A stretch of DNA of 64,000 nucleotides from assembly GCF_002968015.1 (NCBI RefSeq), contig NZ_PUIP01000005.1, positions 62,001-126,000 of the forward strand. The letters run 5' to 3'. This DNA is from Massilia phosphatilytica. Its GTDB lineage: Bacteria; Pseudomonadota; Gammaproteobacteria; Burkholderiales; Burkholderiaceae_D. Below are positions 25,096 to 33,954 of the stretch, one piece after another. The notes under the pieces are model-generated. The model was not told the DNA's origin and did no database searches. It was given only the letters and a program-made list of their open reading frames with translations. A program made the position numbers and the translations under genes. Position 1 is the stretch's first letter, and each line of letters starts with the position of its first letter.

Positions 25096-26298
25096 CTACG
25101 GCGCCGCCGGTTCCTGCAGGGGATCGGCCGGCGGGTCCTGCTGGTCCGCCAGCGTGCGAAAGGCCTTCGGGGTGCACCCGTATTCTTCCTTGAACAGCTT
25201 GTTGAAATACGAGACGTTGGCATACCCGACCGAGTACGCGATCTCGGCGACGGTCGTGCCGTCCTTCTCGGTGAGCAGCCGCGCCGCTTCGGTCAGGCGC
25301 AGCTTGTTCAGGTAACTGGTGAACGTCATGCCGAGTTCCGATTTCAGCACGTCGTTGACCTTGGTACGGTTCGTCCCCGTGGCAGCGACGACGCCTTCGA
25401 GGTCCAGTTCCGGATCGGTGTAATTCGTCGCGATGAACTTCAGCACCGCCGCCTTTTCCTTGTCGCGGTAGGGCTCCAGGGTCAGCTGGCGGTAGGCGAC
25501 GAGCGGCAGGTCCTTTTTGAGCTGCGTGTCCACGCTCGCGAGCATCGCGCGCGCGTGGGCGCGGAAGAACCACGCGCCGAACCCGATCCACCCCGCCGCG
25601 ACGAGGCCCGCCAGCCAGGCAAGGTAGCGGTAATCACGGCCGCGCAGCGTGATCCAGCTGATCTCCACGTGAGTCGGGGCGCCGCGGGGACTCTGCGCCG
25701 TGGCCCCGAACACCAGCCGCTCCACGCGGTCCAGCGTGTAGTCCTGGCGCGACAGGTCGCGGTGCACCGTGTCGAACCACCATTGGGGAATCGTCAGCCG
25801 CGTCAGGTCGAGGGTGACGGGAACGCCCTGCTCGTTGCACGAAAAATAAGTCGAGGCGGGCGGATAGGTCAGGTAGTTCCCGGCCTGCGACACGTGTTCG
25901 TCGAAAATCGAGGTGACGAACACGAGCGAATTCGCGGGCGCGCATTTCGCAACGAACGACACGGTACTGTAGCGCGACAGGTCGACCAGGGCCGGCCTGC
26001 CCTTGCCGTCACGCGCCAGCAGGTCGGCCGAGGCGTTGGGGTCCGGGCCGTCGGCCGGCAGGTTCATGTCGAAACTCAGCTTGTCCTTCGCCTTCGGGTC
26101 GAGGCGGATGGTGCGCGCGTCCCATGGCGTCGATGTGAAACCGGGGCGCCACTGCATCGCCCGCTCGTCGCCGCCCTCCTGGGCCGGCAGCAGCGACTGC
26201 GACAGGTAGCTGCGGTCGACGAGTACGATCGCCAGCAGCGCGTCCGCGAGCACGATGAGCACGAACGCGTACAACGCCTTCTTATAAAACTCTTGCAT
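25096..26298 (-). CDS. Membrane-spanning AraC-family regulator with periplasmic sensor (copy 2)
   Basis: A 400-residue paralogue of the regulator at 9799-11028 with the same plan: transmembrane helices near residues 9-28 and 225-245, periplasmic domain with Cys119 and Cys154 (same 35-residue spacing as copy 1), cytoplasmic AraC HTH pair near 280-385. By eye the C-terminal ~125 residues differ at only about 20 positions between the copies, and both carry AEIAYSVGYANVSYFN, while the periplasmic domains are far less similar. The ATG at 26298 starts MQEFYKKAL, matching MPEFYKKSL of copy 1. It stands next to the TonB receptor gene. Inferred role: activating the same operators in response to a different periplasmic ligand. 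Confidence 0.9.
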   Translation of the reverse strand: MQEFYKKALYAFVLIVLADALLAIVLVDRSYLSQSLLPAQEGGDERAMQWRPGFTSTPWDARTIRLDPKAKDKLSFDMNLPADGPDPNASADLLARDGKGRPALVDLSRYSTVSFVAKCAPANSLVFVTSIFDEHVSQAGNYLTYPPASTYFSCNEQGVPVTLDLTRLTIPQWWFDTVHRDLSRQDYTLDRVERLVFGATAQSPRGAPTHVEISWITLRGRDYRYLAWLAGLVAAGWIGFGAWFFRAHARAMLASVDTQLKKDLPLVAYRQLTLEPYRDKEKAAVLKFIATNYTDPELDLEGVVAATGTNRTKVNDVLKSELGMTFTSYLNKLRLTEAARLLTEKDGTTVAEIAYSVGYANVSYFNKLFKEEYGCTPKAFRTLADQQDPPADPLQEPAAP

Positions 26299-26353
26299 AT
26301 GGCATGGGGGGTGATTGTCTCCGGCCGTCGCCTCTCATGGGGACGTCGCTGGA

Positions 26354-26359
26354 ATCATA
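26354..26359 (-). promoter_or_regulatory. Putative -10 of the second membrane AraC gene
   Basis: Minus-strand TATGAT within GGGCTGTTATGATTC, the block shared with the copy-1 leader. No clear -35 is seen. Confidence 0.45.
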
Positions 26360-26411
26360 ACAGCCCACCCACGCCGGATCGCGGATTCGTCGCCGCGTTG
26401 CAGTTACACAA

Positions 26412-26426
26412 CGGGCGTGACGCCCG
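26412..26426. terminator. Short hairpin after the GH3 gene
   Basis: CGGGCG, TGA loop, CGCCCG immediately downstream of the GH3 stop; no U-tract, so weak. Confidence 0.35.
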
Positions 26427-26430
26427 CCCT

Positions 26431-28677
26431 TTACGGCGCCGCGCGCGTGTGCAAGGGCTTGCCATGGACGTCGTACGCCGCCGCTTCCAGGCGCACCGTC
26501 GCCTCCACGGCCTTGTCGTCCGCCGCGCTGGCCGCGAGGATGACCCGGTAGTCGCCGGCGGCCACGTTCCACTGCTTCGTGGCCGGATCGTAGACCGCCA
26601 GCAGGCGCGGGTCGACCGTCACCGACGCCGTCGCGGCGGCGCCCGGACGCACCTCCACCTTCGCGAATCCGCCGAGGCGCTTGGGCGCTTCCCAGCGCGC
26701 GCCGACGGGTGCCACGTAGACCTGCGCCACTTCCTTGCCCGCGACCTTGCCCACGTTTGCGATGCTGAACGACGCGGTCACGACGCCGTCCTTCACACTG
26801 GCCTTCAGGCCGGACAGCGTGAAGTCGGTATACGACAGGCCGTGCCCGAACGGGAACAGCGGCTTGAGCCCCTTCAGGTCGAACCATTTGTAGCCGACGG
26901 CCGCGCCTTCGAAATAGTCGACGTCGAAGCGGCGCTCGCCCGCGTCCGGATAGCCGTCCAGCACGGGGCGCGGCAGTTGCGCCACCGACGCCGGGAACGT
27001 GGCAGGCAGGTGGCCGGACGGATTGACCTCGCCGAACAGGATGCCCGCGATGGCCTCGCCGCCGCTCGTGCCCGGATACCACGCTTCCAGCACGGCGGCC
27101 ACGTCCGGCAGCCACGGCATGGCGACGGGACCGCCCGTCTCCAGCACGACCACCGTCTTCGGATTGGCCGCCGCCACGGCCGCGATCAGGTCGTCCTGGC
27201 GGTCCGGGAGCGCCAGGTCCGGCGCGTCCACGCCCTCGCCCGTCCACTGGGTCGCGAACACGACGACAGCATCGGCCTGGCGCGCCAGCGCGGCCGCCGC
27301 GGCGCGGTCGGCGCCGTCGGCATAGGTGACCGTCGCACCGGGCGCGCGCCCGCGGATCGCCGCGAGCGGGGACGACGGGTAATACATGATCGGGCCGGGC
27401 CACGACGTCGGCGCGATGCCCGGCACGGCATTGCCGCCGGCCGGGTAGACGAGCGACGAGCCGCCGCCCGCCAGCACGCCCTTGTCCGCGTGGCCGCCGA
27501 TGACGGCGATGCGCTTCACGGACCGGTCGAGGGGCAGCGCGCGCGCGGCATTCTTCAGCAGGACCATGCCGGCCTGTGCATCCTGGATCGACACAGTGGC
27601 ATGTGCCTTGAAATCGATCTTGTCCGGCGCCGGCGCCACGGGGTGGTCCACGACGCCATGGTCGAACATCGAGCGCAGGATGCGGCGCGCCATGTCGTCC
27701 AGGCGCGCCTGCGGCACCCAGCCGTTCGCCACGGCTTCCTTCAGCGGCGCGCCGAAGTAGTCGGCGAGGTCGAACGGCATGCCGGACTGCTGGTCCAGGC
27801 CCGCGTTCGCCGCCGGCACCGTGCTGTGGACGGCGCCCCAGTCCGACATCACCCAGCCCTTGAAGCCCCAGTCGCCCTTCAGCACGTCGGTCAGCAGCCA
27901 GCTGTTCTCGCACGAGTACACGCCATTCACGCGGTTATAGGCACACATCACGGCGCCGGGGTTGCCCTCCTCGTTCGCGATCTGCAGCGCCAGCAGGTCG
28001 GACGTGCGCGCGGCCTGCTCGGAGATCAGGACGTTCAGCGTCGTGCGGCCCGCCTCCTGGTCGTTCAACGCGAAGTGCTTCAGCGTGGAGACGACGTGGT
28101 TCGACTGGATGCCGCGTATCTGCGCGCCCACCATGCGGCCGGCCAGCAGCGGATCCTCGCCGCCGTATTCGAAATTGCGGCCGTTGCGCGGGTCGCGCAT
28201 CAGGTTGACGCCGCCCGCCAGCAGCACGTTGAAACCATAGCCACGCGCTTCCGCGCCGATCATGGCGCCGCCGGCAAAGGCCGTATTCATGTCCCAGGTC
28301 GCTGCCGTGTTCAGGCCGGATGGCAGCGCCGTCGCCTGGCGCACGTTCGGGCCGGCCTGGCTCGCGACGCCAATGCCGGCGTCCGTCTCCCACAGGTGCG
28401 GGATGCCGAGGCGCGGCACGCCGTAGATGAAGCCGGCCGACTGGTCGTGCGACGGCGCCGGACGCTTCGTCTTCTTGCCGTCGTTGTCGGCACCAAAGTA
28501 GCCGAAGACCAGCTTGAGCTTTTCGTCCTGCGTCATCTCGCGCAGCACGAGGGCGGCCCGCTCGTCCGCGGGGAGCCGTGCATTCAGCCATGGCCCGGCG
28601 GCCAGCGCGCCGCCGCAGTACACGGCGGTGGCGCACAACAGTGCGATGCGGTTCCTGATCGTTGCGAGACGGTCCAC
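26431..28677 (-). CDS. Exported GH3 beta-glycosidase
   Basis: A 748-residue GH3 enzyme, probably beta-glucosidase or beta-xylosidase, with a signal peptide (about 1-27, ALA-AGP). N-terminal barrel contains GVPRLGIPHLWETDAG, NFEYGGEDP, KHFALND (200-206) and the nucleophile Asp279 in GWVMSDWG. The second alpha/beta domain (about 370-570) holds AVVVFATQWTGEGVD, and a fibronectin-III-like domain ends the chain. The start is a GTG at 28677; a longer reading frame is not supported. It is transcribed away from the esterase-GH5 pair from a back-to-back promoter region. Confidence 0.92.
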   Translation of the reverse strand: MDRLATIRNRIALLCATAVYCGGALAAGPWLNARLPADERAALVLREMTQDEKLKLVFGYFGADNDGKKTKRPAPSHDQSAGFIYGVPRLGIPHLWETDAGIGVASQAGPNVRQATALPSGLNTAATWDMNTAFAGGAMIGAEARGYGFNVLLAGGVNLMRDPRNGRNFEYGGEDPLLAGRMVGAQIRGIQSNHVVSTLKHFALNDQEAGRTTLNVLISEQAARTSDLLALQIANEEGNPGAVMCAYNRVNGVYSCENSWLLTDVLKGDWGFKGWVMSDWGAVHSTVPAANAGLDQQSGMPFDLADYFGAPLKEAVANGWVPQARLDDMARRILRSMFDHGVVDHPVAPAPDKIDFKAHATVSIQDAQAGMVLLKNAARALPLDRSVKRIAVIGGHADKGVLAGGGSSLVYPAGGNAVPGIAPTSWPGPIMYYPSSPLAAIRGRAPGATVTYADGADRAAAAALARQADAVVVFATQWTGEGVDAPDLALPDRQDDLIAAVAAANPKTVVVLETGGPVAMPWLPDVAAVLEAWYPGTSGGEAIAGILFGEVNPSGHLPATFPASVAQLPRPVLDGYPDAGERRFDVDYFEGAAVGYKWFDLKGLKPLFPFGHGLSYTDFTLSGLKASVKDGVVTASFSIANVGKVAGKEVAQVYVAPVGARWEAPKRLGGFAKVEVRPGAAATASVTVDPRLLAVYDPATKQWNVAAGDYRVILAASAADDKAVEATVRLEAAAYDVHGKPLHTRAAP

Positions 28678-28705
28678 TTACATATCCTCGGGCGAAAAAA
28701 AGGAG

Positions 28706-28771
28706 AGTGTGGCCCGCCCGCGCGCTGCCGGCAATTACGAAAACCGCGAGCGCGGCCATCAAATCGCAGCG
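28706..28771 (-). promoter_or_regulatory. AraC-type activator site and promoter of the GH3 gene
   Basis: Minus-strand distal repeat GATTTGATG and proximal repeat GGTTTTCGTAATTG, 22 bp apart (site 28729-28771). -35 TTGCCG at 28729-28734, -10 CACACT at 28706-28711, spacer 17 bp. Confidence 0.68.
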
Positions 28772-28773
28772 CT

Positions 28774-28839
28774 GGCAGAAATCATTCGCGCCCTCCTCCA
28801 TTTTCATAATTGCGCCGTGTCTGTGCCGGTGCCCACAAT
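28774..28839 (+). promoter_or_regulatory. AraC-type activator site and promoter of the esterase-GH5 unit
   Basis: Plus-strand distal repeat AGAAATCATTC and proximal repeat CATTTTCATAATTG, 22 bp apart (site 28774-28815). -35 TTGCGC at 28810-28815, -10 CACAAT at 28834-28839, spacer 18 bp. It is back-to-back with the GH3 site, two bases apart. Confidence 0.7.
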
Positions 28840-28871
28840 TCCTGATCTGGACATTTCGACAGGATTCTTCC

Positions 28872-29768
28872 ATGCGCACGCTGTTACTGACACTCTTCTT
28901 CCTCATCGCCGCCGGCGCCCAGGCGCAAACGGCCGTGATTCCGCTCTGGCCGGAAGGCGTGCCGAACGCGAAGTCGCATCCCGGCCCTGAAAAGCTCGAC
29001 GGGACCTTCATCAGCAACGTCTCGCAGCCGTCGCTGACCTATTACCCCGCCGCCGCCGGCCACGTCGCGAAGACCGCCGTCATCATCTGCCCGGGCGGCA
29101 GCTACCAGTTCCTCGCGGCCGACCACGAAGGCAAGCAGTATGCGCAATGGCTGTCCAGCCTCGGCGTCGCCGCCTTCGTGCTCAAGTACCGGCTGGCGGA
29201 CTACGGCCATCCGGCGCCGCTGCAGGACGTGCTGCGCGCGCTGCGCACCGTGCGCGCCCATGCCGCCGACTACGGCGTGGCCCCCGACCGCATCGGCGTG
29301 ATGGGCAGCTCGGCCGGCGGCCACCTCGCCGCCAGCGCGGCCACGCTGTTCGACGATCCGGCCGGCCGCACGGGCGGCGCGCTGGATGCCATCAGTGCGC
29401 GCCCCGATTTTGCACTGCTGGTCTACCCGGTGATCACGCTGATGCCGCCAAGCGCGCACGAAGGCTCGCGCTACGCCCTGCTGGGCGCGCACCCGACGCC
29501 GGAGCAGGTCAAGGCCATGTCCGTCGAGTCGCGCGTCACGCCGCAGACGCCGCCCGTGTTCCTCGTCCACGCGCAGGACGACGGCGCTGTCCCCGTCGAG
29601 AACAGCATCCTGTTCTTCCAGGCTCTCACCCGCGCAAAGGTGCCGGCCGAGATGCACCTGTTCGAGCGCGGCGGCCACGGCGCCGGCATGGGCGCCGGCC
29701 ACGGCGACTTCTCGCTGTGGCCGAAGCGCGCCGAGGAATGGCTGCGCGACCACAAGCTGGTCCAGTAA
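28872..29768 (+). CDS. Exported alpha/beta-hydrolase esterase
   Basis: A 298-residue exported esterase; signal peptide about 1-18 (AQA-QTA). The ATG at 28872 has an AGGA site. It has the oxyanion-type motif CPGGSY (73-78), nucleophile Ser147 in GVMGSSAGGHL, Asp in HAQDDGAVP, and His in RGGHGAGMG. The family matches acetyl-xylan-esterase-like/BD-FAE carbohydrate esterases. It heads a two-gene unit with the GH5 gene and probably removes acetyl or feruloyl groups from hemicellulose. Confidence 0.88.
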   Translation: MRTLLLTLFFLIAAGAQAQTAVIPLWPEGVPNAKSHPGPEKLDGTFISNVSQPSLTYYPAAAGHVAKTAVIICPGGSYQFLAADHEGKQYAQWLSSLGVAAFVLKYRLADYGHPAPLQDVLRALRTVRAHAADYGVAPDRIGVMGSSAGGHLAASAATLFDDPAGRTGGALDAISARPDFALLVYPVITLMPPSAHEGSRYALLGAHPTPEQVKAMSVESRVTPQTPPVFLVHAQDDGAVPVENSILFFQALTRAKVPAEMHLFERGGHGAGMGAGHGDFSLWPKRAEEWLRDHKLVQ

Positions 29769-29821
29769 CCCGCCCGGTTCCCGTCACCCAAGGAGGCCGC
29801 CGCCCGACGACCCTGCCAGCC

Positions 29822-30991
29822 ATGCAACCGAACGCCATCCCGGGTACAGCGGCATCCAGCTACCCCAGCTACAACACGGACCCGTTGCCCGCGGACGCCA
29901 CCGGCATGGCCAGCAACGCCGTCACGCTCGCGGGCAGGATCAAGGCCGGCATCAGCATCGCCAACACGCTGGACGCCATCGGCGGCGAAACGGCCGCGGG
30001 CAACCCGCGGATCACGCTCGCCCTGATCCAGCTGGTCAGGCAGAGCGGCTTCACGGCCGTGCGCCTGCCCACGTCGTGGAACCAGTATGCCGACCAGCGC
30101 ACGGGCAGGATCAGCGCTGCATGGCTGGCACGCGTGAAGCAGGTCGTGCAGTGGTGCGTCGACAGCGGGTTGTACGTGATCGTCAACATCCACGGGGACG
30201 GCGGCTGGCTGGACAACAACATCACGGCGGATGCGCAGGCGGCCGTGAATGCGCGGCAGAAGGCGTACTGGGAACAGATCGCCACGGCCCTGCGCGGCTT
30301 CGACGAACACCTGCTGTTCGCCAGCGCCAACGAACCACCGGCAAAGAATGCGGACCAGATGGCGATCCTGATGTCGTACCACCGCACGTTCGTGGACGCC
30401 GTGCGGTCGACGGGCGGCCGCAACGCCTGCCGCGTGCTCGTCGTGCAGGGGCCGGACGCCGACATCGACCTGACCTGCAGCCTGATGAACGCCAGGCCGA
30501 TATCGGCGGATACGGTGCCGGGCCGGCAAATGGTGGAGATCCACTACACCACGCCCTACCAGTTCACCCTGATGACGGCCGACGCCAGCTGGGGCAACCA
30601 GTTCTATTACTGGGGTGCCGGCTACCACTCGGCCACGGACACGGCGCACAACGCGACGTGGGGAGAGGAAGCCGACCTGGATGTCCTGTTTGCGAAGATG
30701 AAGCGGAAGTTCGTCGACAAGGGCATACCGGTCGTGATGGGCGAGTTCGGCGCCGTCCGCCGTTCGACGACGCTGGCGGGCGCGAACCTGCAGCTGCACC
30801 TCGATTCGCGCGCCTGGTTCCTCAACTACGCGGCGCGCCGGGCCATCGCCAACGGCTTGCTGCCCTTCTACCGGGATGCGGGCGGGATGGGCAACAACGG
30901 CTCGGCCATCTTCGACCGCGAGGCCAATACCGTGTTCGACCGGCAGGCGCTGACTGCCCTGATCCGCGGGGCGAACGGCCTCGGTCCCTGA
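29822..30991 (+). CDS. GH5 endoglycanase lacking a visible signal peptide
   Basis: A 389-residue GH5 catalytic protein. It starts directly with the mature-type N-terminus (YNTDPLPADATGM; IKAGISIANTLDAIGGET). The acid/base Glu171 is in FASANEPP and the nucleophile Glu308 in VVMGEFGAV, with HGDGGWL and HYTTPYQF blocks in between. GH5 enzymes of this type normally carry a signal peptide, and none is found in frame. The only good ribosome site (AGGAGG at 29791-29796) is 25 nt before the ATG. Either a non-ATG start is used, the enzyme stays in the cytoplasm, or the 5-prime end has been lost. The specificity (glucan, mannan or xyloglucan) is undetermined. Confidence 0.85.
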   Translation: MQPNAIPGTAASSYPSYNTDPLPADATGMASNAVTLAGRIKAGISIANTLDAIGGETAAGNPRITLALIQLVRQSGFTAVRLPTSWNQYADQRTGRISAAWLARVKQVVQWCVDSGLYVIVNIHGDGGWLDNNITADAQAAVNARQKAYWEQIATALRGFDEHLLFASANEPPAKNADQMAILMSYHRTFVDAVRSTGGRNACRVLVVQGPDADIDLTCSLMNARPISADTVPGRQMVEIHYTTPYQFTLMTADASWGNQFYYWGAGYHSATDTAHNATWGEEADLDVLFAKMKRKFVDKGIPVVMGEFGAVRRSTTLAGANLQLHLDSRAWFLNYAARRAIANGLLPFYRDAGGMGNNGSAIFDREANTVFDRQALTALIRGANGLGP

Positions 30992-30998
30992 TTCATCC

Positions 30999-31034
30999 GC
31001 CGGCGCCGCGGCAGGACATCGCCGCGGCGCCGGC
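30999..31034. terminator. Bidirectional hairpin between GH5 and TonB receptor 2
   Basis: GCCGGCGCCGCGGC and GCCGCGGCGCCGGC form a perfect 14-bp stem around AGGACATC between two converging genes 48 bp apart. No U-tract, but the stem is very stable. Confidence 0.7.
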
Positions 31035-31039
31035 TACCA

Positions 31040-33808
31040 TCAGAACGACATCCGCAGGCCGACGTTGATGCGGCGGCCGTCGTTTTCCAGCGTGAGGAAC
31101 TGGCTGTCGTTGTTGGCGTACTCGTGCACCTTGGCGTTCGTCAGGTTGATGGCATCCAGGTACAGCGACACTTGCGGCGTCAGGTTGTAGCGCAGGCTCG
31201 CATCCGTCTGGCCGTAGGCCGCGCGGTTGCGCGGCAAGGTGCTGCCGCCGCCGCAATCGATGGAGAAGTGATTGCGCCAGTTATAGCTGGCCCGTGCCTG
31301 GAACTTGCTGTTCTCGAAGAACAGCGACGCGTTGTACGACTGGCGCGACAGGCCCGGGTAACCGCAGGACACGGGGCCCTCGGACGTATCGCGGTTCGCT
31401 TCCGCATCCACATAGGTGTAGTTCGCCGTCACGCCGAAGCCCTGCAGCAGCGGATGGATATTCTCGAACGCATACTGGCCAGCCAGTTCCGCGCCCTTGA
31501 TCGTGCCCGTCTGGCCGTTGCGGATACGGGTGTCGTGCACGATTTCGTTCGGATACTGGGCCACCTTCGTATCCTGCAGCGACGTCTCCAGGAAGTCCGA
31601 CACCTTCTTCATGAACAGCGCGCCGCTGACGTAGTTCGTCTTCGACAGATACCATTCGTACGACACGTCGAAGTTATTCGAACGCATCGGCTTCAGGTAG
31701 GGGTTGCCGCCGCCGCTCGTGACATAGCCGGTACGGCCGCCATACCAGTTGCTGACACCCATCTGGTTCAGCGTCGGACGGGTCAGCGTCTTCGACGCGC
31801 CGAAGCGCAGCATCATGTCGGCCGTGAGGTCGAATTTCAGGTTGGCGGACGGCAGCCAGGCGTTATAGCTGTTGCCGACCGTATTCGTCTGCATCGGGCC
31901 CCAGTTCTGGATATAGGTCGTGTCGTTCGGGCTCTGCACGGCCGACAGCAGGATGCGGCTGGTGCCCGAGGACTCCGATTTCACGTGCATGTAGCGCAGG
32001 CCCAGGTCGCCGGACCAGCCGTCGCCTTCCCATTTCGACTGGACGAAGGCATTCGCCACTTTTTCACGCACGGCCCACAGCGACGGCTTCGTATAGTCGA
32101 TCGCCATCGGGCCATTCGGATAAATCGACTTGTCCGCGTAATGGGCCGGGTCGTTCGATTGCGGGATCAGGGACGGCTGGTTCAGGTACGCCATGTAGGC
32201 ATACGGATCGAAGCTCAGGAAGTTCGCCGGCACGCCGCCGCCGTCGCCGAACGGATTGCCCAGCGGCGTCACCGTGAACAGCGACGACGGCAGCGACACG
32301 TGGTAGCCGGAGAAGGCGTTCCACGAATCGGCGCTCCAGGAAATGTGCTCGACCTTGCGCTGCGAATACGCGGTGCCCATCTGCAGGCCCTTGAAGAAGC
32401 CCATGTCCGTATTCCAGGCCGCGTTCAGGCGGCCCTCGTGCAGGTTGTCGTGGTTGGTGTCGATGTTATTGCCGACGGCGTGGGCGCGCACGGCAGTCGG
32501 GTCCGCGATGCCATCGCCGAAGGTCACGGTCGGCGTGGAGCCGAAGGTCAGCACGTCGCCATTCTTCGGCACCATGCCGGCCACGATCCACAGGTCCGGA
32601 TAGCCGATCGCCGTGCGCGACGTCGACAGGTCGGCTTCCAGTTTCCAGTCCGGGGTCAGGGTCCACTTCGAATTCAAGCCATAGGCCAGCGTGGTCGACA
32701 GGCGGTCGCCGCCCTTGACGATCATGTCGTTCGAATTGGCTTCGGAGAGGATGCCCGCGGCCTTCAGGCCCGGATTGTTGGCGACGAAGTTCGAACCAGG
32801 ACGATCGAAGCCCGTCACCTGGCCGTTCGCGTCGGCTTTCACGTTCAGCTGGGTCGGATTCATCCAGTCGCTGATGGCGATCACCTTGTTGCGCTGGTTC
32901 AGGCGCGAATACAGGGCGTCGGCCGTGATCTTCCAGGTGGACGACGGATTGTATTGCACCGTCGTGTTGGCGACGAGGCGCTTGCGGCTTTCATCCTCGT
33001 TCTGGAAGCCGTAGCTTTGCGGCATGAGCAGCTTCTTGGTCGTGACGTCCGCGGCCGTCAACCCCTTGGAATTCAGGTTGCCGTTGATCGTCTTCACATC
33101 CAGCAGGTTCCAGGCGTCGTTGAGGGCCTTGTATTGGCGCGATGCGCGGTCCGTGTACGACAGCGAGCCGGATACGCCGAAGTTCTTTTCCGCGTTCGCG
33201 TAGGAATACAGGGCGCTGAGGTTCGGCGTGTTCTTCTTCGAATTGTTGTCGTACGAATCCGAGACGTTGATCACGGTCGACTGGCCGGCTTTTCCGGACA
33301 GCGGGCGCGTCGTCTGGATGTCGACCGTCGAACCGATACCGCCTTCCGGCAGGAAGGCCTGGGACGTCTTGTACACGATGGCCTTCGAGATCAGGTCGGA
33401 CGACAGCACGTCGAACGAGAATTCGCGTCCGCCCGTGTCGCTCGTCATCGTGCGGCCGTTGATCAGGACGTTATTGAATTCCGGACCCAGGCCGCGCACC
33501 GAGATGTAGCGGCCCTCGCCGTTGTTACGCTGGATCTGCACGCCCGTCACGCGCTGCAGCGATTCCGCGATGTTCGTGTCCGGGAACTTGCCGGCATCTT
33601 CCGCCGACACGGCATCGACGATGCCCTCCTGCAGCCGCTTCGTCATCAGCGACGAGCTGAGCGACGCGCGGATGCCGCTGACGACGACCTGCTGCACCTC
33701 GTCGGTTTTCGGCTGGTCGCCGGTGGTCTGCGCGCCGGCATACGCGGTCACGCACAGTTCGGCGATCACCGTCGCCAATACGGTCTTGCTGATCCGGTTC
33801 TTGATCAT
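31040..33808 (-). CDS. TonB-dependent receptor 2 (carbohydrate type)
   Basis: A 922-residue receptor of the TIGR01782-like class. Signal peptide about 1-26 (AYAGA-QTT), TonB-box-like VQQVVVSG near residue 40, plug with AEDAGKFPDTNIAESLQR and ISVRGLGPEFNNVLINGR, barrel ending GLRMSF. The ATG at 33808 has a GGAGA site. It is transcribed alone, behind two LacI-type operators at 33862-33877 and 33955-33970. It belongs to the second polysaccharide locus and probably imports a different oligosaccharide from receptor 1. Confidence 0.94.
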   Translation of the reverse strand: MIKNRISKTVLATVIAELCVTAYAGAQTTGDQPKTDEVQQVVVSGIRASLSSSLMTKRLQEGIVDAVSAEDAGKFPDTNIAESLQRVTGVQIQRNNGEGRYISVRGLGPEFNNVLINGRTMTSDTGGREFSFDVLSSDLISKAIVYKTSQAFLPEGGIGSTVDIQTTRPLSGKAGQSTVINVSDSYDNNSKKNTPNLSALYSYANAEKNFGVSGSLSYTDRASRQYKALNDAWNLLDVKTINGNLNSKGLTAADVTTKKLLMPQSYGFQNEDESRKRLVANTTVQYNPSSTWKITADALYSRLNQRNKVIAISDWMNPTQLNVKADANGQVTGFDRPGSNFVANNPGLKAAGILSEANSNDMIVKGGDRLSTTLAYGLNSKWTLTPDWKLEADLSTSRTAIGYPDLWIVAGMVPKNGDVLTFGSTPTVTFGDGIADPTAVRAHAVGNNIDTNHDNLHEGRLNAAWNTDMGFFKGLQMGTAYSQRKVEHISWSADSWNAFSGYHVSLPSSLFTVTPLGNPFGDGGGVPANFLSFDPYAYMAYLNQPSLIPQSNDPAHYADKSIYPNGPMAIDYTKPSLWAVREKVANAFVQSKWEGDGWSGDLGLRYMHVKSESSGTSRILLSAVQSPNDTTYIQNWGPMQTNTVGNSYNAWLPSANLKFDLTADMMLRFGASKTLTRPTLNQMGVSNWYGGRTGYVTSGGGNPYLKPMRSNNFDVSYEWYLSKTNYVSGALFMKKVSDFLETSLQDTKVAQYPNEIVHDTRIRNGQTGTIKGAELAGQYAFENIHPLLQGFGVTANYTYVDAEANRDTSEGPVSCGYPGLSRQSYNASLFFENSKFQARASYNWRNHFSIDCGGGSTLPRNRAAYGQTDASLRYNLTPQVSLYLDAINLTNAKVHEYANNDSQFLTLENDGRRINVGLRMSF

Positions 33809-33861
33809 GTATCTGTCTCCATTCTCCGTTATTCGAATATGTGGTTGTTATCTCCCGGACG

Positions 33862-33877
33862 GCGACAACGTTGTCGC
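33862..33877. promoter_or_regulatory. LacI-type operator upstream of TonB receptor 2
   Basis: GCGACAAC-GTTGTCGC is a perfect 16-bp palindrome with the central CG typical of LacI-family operators, 54 bp upstream of the receptor start. Confidence 0.65.
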
Positions 33878-33954
33878 AAAACGACGCAAAAAGGGGGCTG
33901 ATGCGTCGCGATCGCCATTGTCTTTACGCCCGCTGACATTCATTGTACGGAGCA

